Under the pieces are notes generated by a model. That model saw only the letters and a program-made list of their open reading frames with translations, ran no database searches and was not told the origin of the DNA. This document shows, piece by piece, positions 1-5,686 of a stretch of DNA of 5,686 nt (positions are counted from its first letter, which is position 1; every line of letters starts with the position of its first letter). The stretch comes from CAMBDR01 sp046597185 (GTDB lineage Bacteria; Pseudomonadota; Gammaproteobacteria; Burkholderiales; Burkholderiaceae_D): contig JBKJLF010000053.1 of the NCBI GenBank assembly GCA_046597185.1, positions 1 to 5,686 on the forward strand, given 5' to 3'. Made by a program: the position numbers and the translations under genes.

Positions 1-13
1 AAGATAAACTGCC

Positions 14-65
14 ACTAAAATTCACTAATTGCCATAATTAAAAATTACATAAAAATACTAAAATT
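14..65. repeat. Short AT-rich direct repeats (ACTAAAATT type)
   Basis: ACTAAAATT occurs exactly at 14-22 and 57-65, with a shorter relative ACTAATT at 24-30. TGCCA occurs at 10-14 and 30-34, 20 bp apart (two helical turns). The region from 1 to 112 contains no supported gene. Repeats this short arise easily in AT-rich DNA. They could be operator-like sites for a neighbouring gene left of the window, but nothing here proves it. Confidence 0.25.
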
Positions 66-77
66 GCATTTTTATGT
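40..77 (-). terminator. Possible terminator after the toxin gene: AT-rich 10-bp inverted repeat
   Basis: ACATAAAAAT at 47-56 and ATTTTTATGT at 68-77 form a perfect 10-bp inverted repeat with an 11-nt loop. In the minus-strand transcript the hairpin is followed by a run of five U (40-44), 36 bp after the toxin stop codon. The stem has only two G-C pairs, so it would be a weak intrinsic terminator. A protein-binding palindrome is an equally possible reading. A G+C-rich stretch (78-96) lies between the toxin stop and the hairpin and forms no clear stem of its own. Confidence 0.35.
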
Positions 78-112
78 GGTGCGGGACGGGGCGGCCTTTT
101 TTGAACACGGAT

Positions 113-421
113 TCAGGTAATAATCAGATAATTATCTGGACTTCGCTCGCCCCGTGTGTAAATTAATGCGGTATTGCTGGTCATATAAAAAATATCCAAC
201 CTATGACGCTCCCAACCTTTTGATGTGTCATCTTTTAAATGAATATGCCAAAGATTGCTGTCGCTTACCGCTTGCGGTCTGATATATTGCTCATCCCGCC
301 CAAAAGTTGGATGGCGAACCTTATCCTGTTTATATGCAACAAATCGCTGTTTGATGATCGTGAGCTGCTCAGGATTGAATGATTCACGCAGTGCCTTGTG
401 AATGAATACCCTTATTGTCAT
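113..421 (-). CDS. yafO: YafO-family toxin (ribosome-dependent mRNA interferase) of a type II toxin-antitoxin pair
   Basis: A 102-residue protein that I recognise as YafO-like from the spaced blocks FVAYKQD (27-33), FGRDEQY (40-46), WHIHL (58-62) and ALIYTRG (85-91). E. coli YafO has matching blocks: FISYKRD, FGRDALY, AHIHL and HLVYCQG. E. coli YafO binds the 50S subunit and cleaves translated mRNA a short way downstream of the start codon, and YafN neutralises it. The same activity here is inferred from family membership. The start is the ATG at 419-421, with GGA 6 nt upstream. The protein ends right after the last core strand (DNYLIIT), about 30 residues short of E. coli YafO (about 132, from memory), so the C-terminal tail is absent while the core looks complete. 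The gene follows a small unidentified frame at 2 bp, in antitoxin-then-toxin order. Its G+C of about 42% is lower than that of the helicase gene, which suggests separate acquisition. Confidence 0.85.
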   Translation of the reverse strand: MTIRVFIHKALRESFNPEQLTIIKQRFVAYKQDKVRHPTFGRDEQYIRPQAVSDSNLWHIHLKDDTSKGWERHRLDIFYMTSNTALIYTRGERSPDNYLIIT

Positions 422-423
422 GC

Positions 424-600
424 TTATTCCAGTTCAATAAAAGTTTCGTGGATGGGGGCATAGTTTGGATCAAGCATTTTTTGCCGCAACAAATTTGCGC
501 CAACAGAAAAATATTCTACCTCCGGCACTTCTTGTGAGGTTGCCTGAATGGGGGGAAGTGTTTCTTTCACCAAAATGGCGGGCTTTTTTTGAGTTGTCAT
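424..600 (-). CDS. Small protein of unknown family, candidate antitoxin partner of the YafO-like toxin
   Basis: A 58-residue protein starting MTTQKKP at the ATG 598-600. An in-frame TTG two codons upstream (604-606) would give 60 residues but is too close to the AGGA box. It ends with TAA 424-426, 2 bp before the toxin ATG, and its last codons carry the toxin's ribosome binding site, so the two genes are probably translationally coupled. I do not recognise the family. The N-terminal half is rich in Pro, Thr and Glu and probably disordered. The C-terminal half (EYFSVGANLLRQKM, then DPNYAPIHETFIELE) could form one helix and an acidic tail suited to binding a basic toxin. There is no ribbon-helix-helix, helix-turn-helix or Phd/YefM pattern, unlike E. 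coli YafN, so DNA binding and autoregulation are not evident. That it is the antitoxin is inferred from position and size only. A small unrelated gene is the alternative. Confidence 0.7.
   Translation of the reverse strand: MTTQKKPAILVKETLPPIQATSQEVPEVEYFSVGANLLRQKMLDPNYAPIHETFIELE
428..430 (-). promoter_or_regulatory. Ribosome binding site of the toxin gene, inside the upstream gene's last codons
   Basis: GGA, followed by 6 nt and the toxin ATG (419-421), is formed by the last sense codons (CTG GAA) of the upstream gene. Initiation at the toxin therefore probably depends on ribosomes finishing the upstream frame. That helps keep the antitoxin in excess of the toxin, as is usual in type II pairs. 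Confidence 0.4.
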
Positions 601-602
601 TG

Positions 603-679
603 TCAATTTTCCTAATTATCTATTCTGTTTATTTTTGAAACTGCCTTTAATATCCGCGATGCGATGAATCAATTTTCCT
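603..679 (-). repeat. 11-bp direct repeat AGGAAAATTGA flanking the gap before the antitoxin gene
   Basis: The minus strand reads AGGAAAATTGA at 669-679 and again at 603-613, 66 bp apart. The second copy contains the ribosome binding site of the small gene. The first lies in the gap after the helicase stop. It may be an operator pair for autoregulation, a duplicated translation-start region, or chance in AT-rich DNA. Confidence 0.35.
610..613 (-). promoter_or_regulatory. Ribosome binding site of the small antitoxin-candidate gene
   Basis: AGGA on the minus strand lies 9 nt before the ATG at 598-600, but only 3 nt before the in-frame TTG at 604-606. This spacing favours the ATG and hence a 58-residue product. 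It sits 2 bp after the TAA at 616-618. I found no convincing -35/-10 pair in the gap after the helicase, so the cassette may be read from the upstream operon or from a weak, atypical promoter. Confidence 0.5.
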
Positions 680-732
680 TTCGCAAATATGGTTTTTGGC
701 AAACTTGGCTTTGCGCTAATCTCGACTACCAA
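616..732 (-). other. Possible 38-codon open frame bridging the helicase end and the antitoxin gene (no ATG)
   Basis: This frame overlaps the last 17 bp of the helicase gene in a different frame. It runs from a TTG at 730-732 to TAA at 616-618, just before the ribosome binding site of the next gene. Its translation is rich in Lys and Ile (for example KGKLIHRIADIKGSF) and looks more like protein than random intergenic DNA. There is no ATG or GTG, and only TTG codons could start it (730-732, 700-702, 670-672). The last of these has AAGGA only 3 nt upstream, which is too close. The frame closes at TAA 742-744. It may be a remnant of a gene, a former C-terminus of the helicase lost by frameshift, or chance. 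I do not recognise the sequence. Confidence 0.2.
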
Positions 733-3700
733 GCGATTTATTTAGCACATTGGCATGGCGCACAAACAACGCCGCCCATTGCCCAAAATCCGAAAAATCC
801 AACACCACCCACCCCTTATCCCGCAAATGATTCGTCATTTCTTGCCCAACCACCTGCAAAAAAACCAAAACCCGCCGCTCCTTGTACTGCGCCGCCGCGC
901 AGTATTCCCCGTGGTTAATCGGCACATTCAACGCATCCGGGCGTTGCAATTGGCGCTTATCCAGTTCTGCCAACCAAGTCGCCAGCATATCATCAGCCGC
1001 TACCGTGGCGGCACTACGCACCGTGGCGGGCGCTATAGTTGCCGCGCTTGCCCGTTCCGGCTGCACGCTGGCATTCGCCAACGCTACCAGCAACTGTAGC
1101 GCTGCTACATCATGTCGGTCAATGTGCAAATGATCAGTTTGGTTAAAATAAGACAGCAAGCAGCGATAGCACCCCGCCTCACAAATCCGCTGCCCTGTGC
1201 TTTCCTCCAGTTGCTCTTGCAAGCCCTCAAACGACCACGCCCCCGCGCCCGGCAAAAAGTGCATCAGGCGCAAGGCGGTGTCGGCTACCTTGGCCAGGCT
1301 GCCGGGGTCATTCGCCAAGCGGCTTAATACCCCGGCTCCGCCTTCGGCGGCTTCATAAAACAGCAAACCTTTGCGCTCGTCAAAGCGCGGTAAGGGTTCG
1401 GCCACCAGTTCGGCTTCTTCAATTTGAAAAGTCTGTTCAATGCCGCGCTTGAGCGCCGCTTGCAAGGTGGCCATCGCCGTTTTTGTTAAGGCGTGGCGCG
1501 GGGCCAGAATCAGGATATTGCGGTGGTCTTCCACAAAGGGCACGATGCGTTGATTTGGGATTTTATCCGTTGCGGCTTCTTCCCGTTCTGCCGGGTTGGC
1601 GTCGGGTTCGTCTTGCTTGCTCCATTGGCCGCTGATCGGGTTGATGATAAAGCCCAGTTGCAGCTTGTTTTTGCGGCGTCGCCAGCCGCGATTGATGCGC
1701 CACAGACGCGCTGCTGGGGAATAGGTGAGCGTGGCCAAGACTTCTGGTGCGCTGTGGGTTTCGTTGCCAATGTCTTCATTGTTAGCAGTTTGCACTACCT
1801 GCGAGCGTTGTTGCTGGCTTGTTCCGTCCGGGCCGGGCACGAAGCGGTAGGTGGTTTGCAAATCAAAACCCTGGCGTTGGCGCTCTTCGTCATTGACGGA
1901 AATGCGTTCTTCCGGGCGGGTTTCTACGGTTTCGATGCGGTAAAGCTGTTTCACCCAATCGGTGTCGTCAAGCAAGCTGCCGCAGTTTTCACAGCAATTG
2001 ACCAAGGGTTCCAGAGCGCCTTCTTCGCCCAAATGGCCGTAGCCGCATTGGTTGCAAATGCGTGCGCTAATGGTGGCCAGGGTGCTGTTGCCCGATACAT
2101 GGTCTGCCGAACTGACGTTGAGTTTGGCGCGCACTACGCGAAACATGCGCCCTTCGTGGTAGATCAGGCTGCGCGGGCCGAATTCGGAGAGCGCCAAAAA
2201 GCGCGGGCGGCTGACCATGCTGCCTTCGTCATCTTTGCCACTGGCGCTTTTGCCACCGTGCGCGGGTATCCATGCCATTAAGGGCAGGCGCGGGAAATTA
2301 TAGCCCGGTAAAAAACCTTGGCTGGCCAGATAGCGGTAGGTATAAAAATCGGTATTTTCAGCATTGCCTTCCTTGAGCAAAACGGCGTATTGGCGCGCAG
2401 CATCGCCATAGCGGCGGCGCGCATTTTGCCGCTCTTTGTCTGATACCGCATGGCTACCCGCAATATCATCAGCCATTTGCATTTGCTTTTGCGTCGCCTC
2501 CAGCAGGCCGCGCCAACGCTGCATGGCTTGGGCAAAGGCAGTGGGGGCATTGTGGATGACGCGTTCAACGTAATCACCCTTGTTCCAGGTGCAATGATCC
2601 AGTTCATGGCCTAATTGCGCAATCACGCGCTGGGCCTGCTGGGTGGCGCGTTGCAACACCTCGGGGTTAGCCAAGTGCGCGGCCAATTCGGCGCGCAAGG
2701 GTTTGCCGGGCAAGGTCAGGTCGAGCAAGGGGGCGATGCTGTTATCCAAGGGGGTTGCGGTACTGGCTAACCAGACGGCGTGCAAGTGGCTTTCGATCAG
2801 ATCGCGGTTGCTCAAATCCAGCGTGGGGGCGCGCACTTCGCCATACACCATATCTTGCGCATGGTAAAAAAACCATTGATCGTGCGGACTCAAGGCGGCG
2901 CAGTAAGTCAGCACCAAGGCTTGTTGCCCGGAACGGCCCGCGCGGCCACTGCGCTGCGCGTAGTTGGCGGGGGTGGGCGGCACGTTGCGCAAAAATACGG
3001 TATTTAAGGCGGAAATATCCACGCCTAATTCCATCGTGGGTGAGCAATACATGACGGGCAGCCGTGCCAGCGGCGCGTCGTGTTCTTTTTCCCAATCGTC
3101 GCGGTCTTTGCGGGTAAAGCGAAAGCGCTGCTCTAATACTTGTCGCCTGGCCGCTTCAACCTGGGCGGTGTGCTCGTGCGCTTCAAATTCAAACAGGTGG
3201 TGCGCGGGTTGTTGCAACACGCCTGCCATGGTTTGATATAGCGCACGGAAAAAGGCGTTGCTGTTATCTTGCGGTTGATCGGCACACAAGCGCCAATCGA
3301 GCACGCTGGCATTTAAGCGCCAGCCTTGCAAGGTGTTGCTGACCGTATGGGGTTGCACATAGCCATAGCGCTTGGCCGCTTGCAGGAAGGCTTGCAGAGC
3401 ATCGAGATAGTCTTGCGTTTTGAGTTGGCTTTGCCGACCCGCCAAGGGCGATGCTTTCCAAAACTCGGCACGGGCGAGGATGCGCAGCAGGCGCGAGCGC
3501 GCACCGCCCAACACCAATAAATCGTTATCGGTTTTATTCTTTTCCGGGCGGCTCGATAATATCAAGGTGCGCGAGGTGGCGAGTTTTTCATCAAGCGCAA
3601 ACGCCCAGCGTTCATTTAAATAGTTGTGGGCATGGGTGCTGGCTTTGTCTTGCTCCAGCGGATCGAGATAACGGCTGGTCAGACAGAGCGAGCGGCGCAT

Positions 3701-5686
3701 TTCGTCAAACACGGTGCGGGCAAATGCGGCGCGTCCATTTGGCCCTAATTGGCCGAGCAAGTTGCTGTGTTGGTTGGCAAACAAGGCTTCATCGGCACAA
3801 AATTCATCCAAATTGCGGTAGTCGATGGCGAGTAACTGGAGTTGATCCAGATTCGGGTTATTCAAACGCCAACCCTTGCGCAAATCGCGCAGCAGGCGGT
3901 AGCCGAGCACAAAACGTAGCGCACGCTGGGCTTCTTGGCGGTTAAAGCCGATTAGTTTGGGGTTTTTCAGGTATTCGCTGGCGCTGGCCGGGTCGGTTGC
4001 GGTAAAACCCAAGGCTTTGAAGACTTCATCGGCCAAGCTTTCTTCGGCAAGTGTGCCGCTATTGGCTTGTAGCGCGGCGATTAAGCCGGAGCGCAGGCTG
4101 AGCAGGAATACAAAATCATTGAAGTGGCCTGCTTGCAAAGCGGCGTCTTGCCGATTATCGGTAAAGCATAGCAGTTTGCGCGGGTCGGGCACATGGGGCG
4201 GAATGTCGCGTTGGTCAAACAACTGGCGCAAGGCGCTCAGGGTCAACATGGTGGTGGCCGAGGCGCGCCCTTCGCCGGATAGGCTGGCGAGGCGGTGGAT
4301 GTCTTTGCCGTGCGCTTCATGCACATCCAGACAATGCAGGCAAAAACGGAATTTGCCGGGAATAAACCAATACCCCGGCCCGCTGCCTTCATGGCCTTGC
4401 GCATTGACTTGGCTGGTGAGGGGGACGGCGGCTTTGTAGGCGGGTTTAACTTTGATTTCGCCTTTCGACTCAAGTTTGCTTAAATCGAGCCAAAATTCCG
4501 GTAAAGTTTCCAGCTTGCCTTTGTATTCTTGGCTGCTGCGTTGCGGGCAGAGAAAGCCGAAGCTGATTTCCTTTTCGTCGTCCAGCCCGGCATCATCAAT
4601 CTGGCGCGGCAGGTATTGGGTGAGGCCGCCGCTACGTTTGCTGCGCCACACCGGGTGGTATTCTTGCCCGCATTCACGGCAAAAATGGGTGGGATACAGC
4701 AACACGCCTTCATGTTGTCTGCCGGGTGCCCAGGTTTGCGCATCCAGCGTAATGTTGCGGGTGTGTTCCGGTTCTAGCGTGGTATGAACTTTGCCGGGGC
4801 CGCTGATGTATTGGTGCAATTTAAAGGCAAATGGGGCGCGTTGCTCTGGCGTGGTGACATTTTGCGCCGCCAACAGAAATTGGCGCAGGGCGGCTTGCGC
4901 CTCGGCTTCACTACAGCCAGCGTCTTGCGTTAAACGAGTAACGGCTTGTGATAAGGTCAACGGTTTGGCGCGGGCGGGTGGCTCTTGCCCACGCAACTCA
5001 ATACCCAGGTTCAGTTCCACCCAAATGGCGAGCGGGTCGTGAGTGAAGGCCGCAAAATCGGACCAAGTGAAGCTGTTGCGTTGTAGGCTGGCCGCCAGCA
5101 TGGGGCGAATCGCTGCGCCGTCTTTGCTGCCATCGGTAACGCGCTCCAGGGTTTCGCCAATCACGTCGTGCGCGGTGATGGGACTGCCAAAGATTTTTTG
5201 CGCCACTTCGGCCACGGTTTGGTTGCGGTCTTGCCAGGTGCCGGTGCTGCTCATGGTGGCGGAGGTGCCAATGCACACCATGTTGTGCGCTTGCAGTCGC
5301 TCACGCAGGCGGCGCACCAGCATGGCAACATCGGCCCCTTGCCTGCCCCGGTAGGTGTGCAGTTCATCAAGCACTAAAAATTCCAGCCCTGAACAATGCG
5401 CAATCACTTGAAGGTCGGTTTCCTTGAAGCGGGTCAAGATCAATTCCAGCATCATGAAGTTGGTGAGCAAAATATCGGGGGGCTGCTCGCCAATGGCGTC
5501 GCGCTCGGCTTGTTTTTCTTGGCCGGTATAGCGTGCGACGGTGAAGGGTTGCGCATCTTTGGGGTAACCATGTAGAAATTTACCCAGTTCTTCCAACTGA
5601 CTATTGGCCAGCGCATTCATGGGGTAAATCACCAAGGCGCGGGTGCGCGGGCGTGGGTCGATGGCTTTTTGTTTCAGGATGCGGTC
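716..5686 (-). CDS. Large DEAD/DEAH-type helicase with C-terminal DUF1998 (MZB) domain, DruE-like; 5'-truncated by the window edge
   Basis: Likely an ATP-driven nucleic-acid helicase or translocase of an anti-phage operon, acting in the cytoplasm. The frame is open to the window edge and 1,656 residues are visible (residue 1 = 5684-5686; stop TAG 716-718). The TTG at 5633-5635 is not the start, because helicase sequence precedes it. Seen in order: motif Ia PMNALANSQ (22-30), TGQE (54-57), PDILLTNFMMLE (70-81), motif II DELH (107-110; 5357-5368), motif III SAT (142-144), CREC (336-339) and CLHC (449-452) zinc knuckles, motif IV FTDNRQD (508-514), motif V TMELGVDI (884-891), motif VI QRSGRAGR (911-918; 2933-2956), a CNQC/CENC ribbon (1211-1235), and a DUF1998 end with YEAAEGGAG (1444-1452) and Cys1502, Cys1506, Cys1509 before NQTDHLHIDR. 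Then come an Ala-rich linker (1546-1565) and a tail domain of about 90 residues. Walker A must lie upstream of the window. YprA/MrfA (about 750 residues) and DISARM DrmA (about 1,200-1,300, from memory) are shorter, and DruE (about 1,800-2,100) fits best. The helicase and DUF1998 calls are firm; the DruE assignment is inference. No frameshift or missing visible motif was seen. Confidence 0.85.
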   Translation of the reverse strand, partial: DRILKQKAIDPRPRTRALVIYPMNALANSQLEELGKFLHGYPKDAQPFTVARYTGQEKQAERDAIGEQPPDILLTNFMMLELILTRFKETDLQVIAHCSGLEFLVLDELHTYRGRQGADVAMLVRRLRERLQAHNMVCIGTSATMSSTGTWQDRNQTVAEVAQKIFGSPITAHDVIGETLERVTDGSKDGAAIRPMLAASLQRNSFTWSDFAAFTHDPLAIWVELNLGIELRGQEPPARAKPLTLSQAVTRLTQDAGCSEAEAQAALRQFLLAAQNVTTPEQRAPFAFKLHQYISGPGKVHTTLEPEHTRNITLDAQTWAPGRQHEGVLLYPTHFCRECGQEYHPVWRSKRSGGLTQYLPRQIDDAGLDDEKEISFGFLCPQRSSQEYKGKLETLPEFWLDLSKLESKGEIKVKPAYKAAVPLTSQVNAQGHEGSGPGYWFIPGKFRFCLHCLDVHEAHGKDIHRLASLSGEGRASATTMLTLSALRQLFDQRDIPPHVPDPRKLLCFTDNRQDAALQAGHFNDFVFLLSLRSGLIAALQANSGTLAEESLADEVFKALGFTATDPASASEYLKNPKLIGFNRQEAQRALRFVLGYRLLRDLRKGWRLNNPNLDQLQLLAIDYRNLDEFCADEALFANQHSNLLGQLGPNGRAAFARTVFDEMRRSLCLTSRYLDPLEQDKASTHAHNYLNERWAFALDEKLATSRTLILSSRPEKNKTDNDLLVLGGARSRLLRILARAEFWKASPLAGRQSQLKTQDYLDALQAFLQAAKRYGYVQPHTVSNTLQGWRLNASVLDWRLCADQPQDNSNAFFRALYQTMAGVLQQPAHHLFEFEAHEHTAQVEAARRQVLEQRFRFTRKDRDDWEKEHDAPLARLPVMYCSPTMELGVDISALNTVFLRNVPPTPANYAQRSGRAGRSGQQALVLTYCAALSPHDQWFFYHAQDMVYGEVRAPTLDLSNRDLIESHLHAVWLASTATPLDNSIAPLLDLTLPGKPLRAELAAHLANPEVLQRATQQAQRVIAQLGHELDHCTWNKGDYVERVIHNAPTAFAQAMQRWRGLLEATQKQMQMADDIAGSHAVSDKERQNARRRYGDAARQYAVLLKEGNAENTDFYTYRYLASQGFLPGYNFPRLPLMAWIPAHGGKSASGKDDEGSMVSRPRFLALSEFGPRSLIYHEGRMFRVVRAKLNVSSADHVSGNSTLATISARICNQCGYGHLGEEGALEPLVNCCENCGSLLDDTDWVKQLYRIETVETRPEERISVNDEERQRQGFDLQTTYRFVPGPDGTSQQQRSQVVQTANNEDIGNETHSAPEVLATLTYSPAARLWRINRGWRRRKNKLQLGFIINPISGQWSKQDEPDANPAEREEAATDKIPNQRIVPFVEDHRNILILAPRHALTKTAMATLQAALKRGIEQTFQIEEAELVAEPLPRFDERKGLLFYEAAEGGAGVLSRLANDPGSLAKVADTALRLMHFLPGAGAWSFEGLQEQLEESTGQRICEAGCYRCLLSYFNQTDHLHIDRHDVAALQLLVALANASVQPERASAATIAPATVRSAATVAADDMLATWLAELDKRQLQRPDALNVPINHGEYCAAAQYKERRVLVFLQVVGQEMTNHLRDKGWVVLDFSDFGQWAALFVRHANVLNKSLGSRD

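Noticed and set aside
58..121. Frameshifted continuation of the toxin (PESVFKKGRPVPHHIKMQF)
   Set aside because: A shifted frame stays open for about 20 codons past the toxin stop, but it shows no convincing match to the YafO tail and there is no slippery run before the stop codon.
699..714. GCAAA/TTTGC stem as a terminator of the helicase gene
   Set aside because: The stem is only 5 bp and is followed by CAAAAACC rather than a U-run in the minus-strand transcript.
664..918. 84-codon plus-strand frame beginning MNQFSFRKYGF across the helicase end
   Set aside because: Most of it is antisense to the helicase C-terminus, the product is a Pro-rich low-complexity string, and no ribosome binding site precedes it.
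1493..2281. 262-codon open frame on the plus strand opposite the helicase
   Set aside because: It lies wholly antisense to clearly conserved helicase coding sequence (the CNQC/CENC ribbon region), shows no recognisable domain, and is explained by the helicase gene's codon bias.
2742..3095. 117-codon open frame on the minus strand in another frame
   Set aside because: It overlaps the codons for helicase motifs V and VI, which prove the other frame is the coding one, and its Arg/Ala-rich product is typical of a shadow frame.
5633..5635. TTG as the start codon of the helicase
   Set aside because: The frame stays open through 5636-5686, and the residues before it (RTRALVIYP) belong to the motif Ia region, so the true start lies beyond the window.
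1..5686. CRISPR array, tRNA, rRNA or insertion sequence
   Set aside because: No regularly spaced repeats, cloverleaf-like sequence, rRNA segments or transposase motifs were seen on either strand.

Overview
The window is an accessory, defence-type locus of a proteobacterium, probably a gammaproteobacterium. That placement rests on a YafO-family toxin (a mostly gammaproteobacterial family) and on codon and base composition. The genus cannot be read from this sequence. All convincing genes lie on the minus strand, so the order of transcription runs from high to low coordinates.

Positions 716-5686 hold one uninterrupted reading frame of 1,656 codons. It enters already open at the right edge of the window, so its 5' end is missing. 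It encodes most of a very large superfamily 2 DEAD/DEAH-type helicase with a C-terminal DUF1998 (MZB) zinc-binding domain. Motif Ia lies close to the window edge, so only the N-terminus with the Q motif and Walker A lies outside. The size, two unusually long insertions in the helicase core and the DUF1998 end resemble the DruE helicase of Druantia anti-phage systems. DISARM DrmA and other DUF1998 helicases are alternatives. The genes that would decide this lie upstream, beyond position 5686.

Positions 601-715 form a short gap after the helicase. The gap holds an open frame without ATG (616-732), an 11-bp direct repeat and a ribosome binding site. It is followed by a two-gene cassette: a 58-60-residue unidentified protein (424-600 or 424-606), then a 102-residue YafO-family mRNA interferase (113-421), separated by 2 bp. 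The order and spacing are those of a type II toxin-antitoxin pair, but the small protein does not look like YafN/Phd, so the antitoxin class is open. The cassette has about 42% G+C by hand count, clearly lower than most of the helicase gene.

Positions 1-112 are AT-rich and non-coding. They hold a perfect 10-bp inverted repeat that could terminate the minus-strand transcript, and short AT-rich direct repeats.

Taken together, a large nucleic-acid translocase from a likely phage-defence operon is followed by an addiction or abortive-infection type toxin pair, a common arrangement in defence islands. Whether the two parts work together or are merely neighbours cannot be decided from this window.
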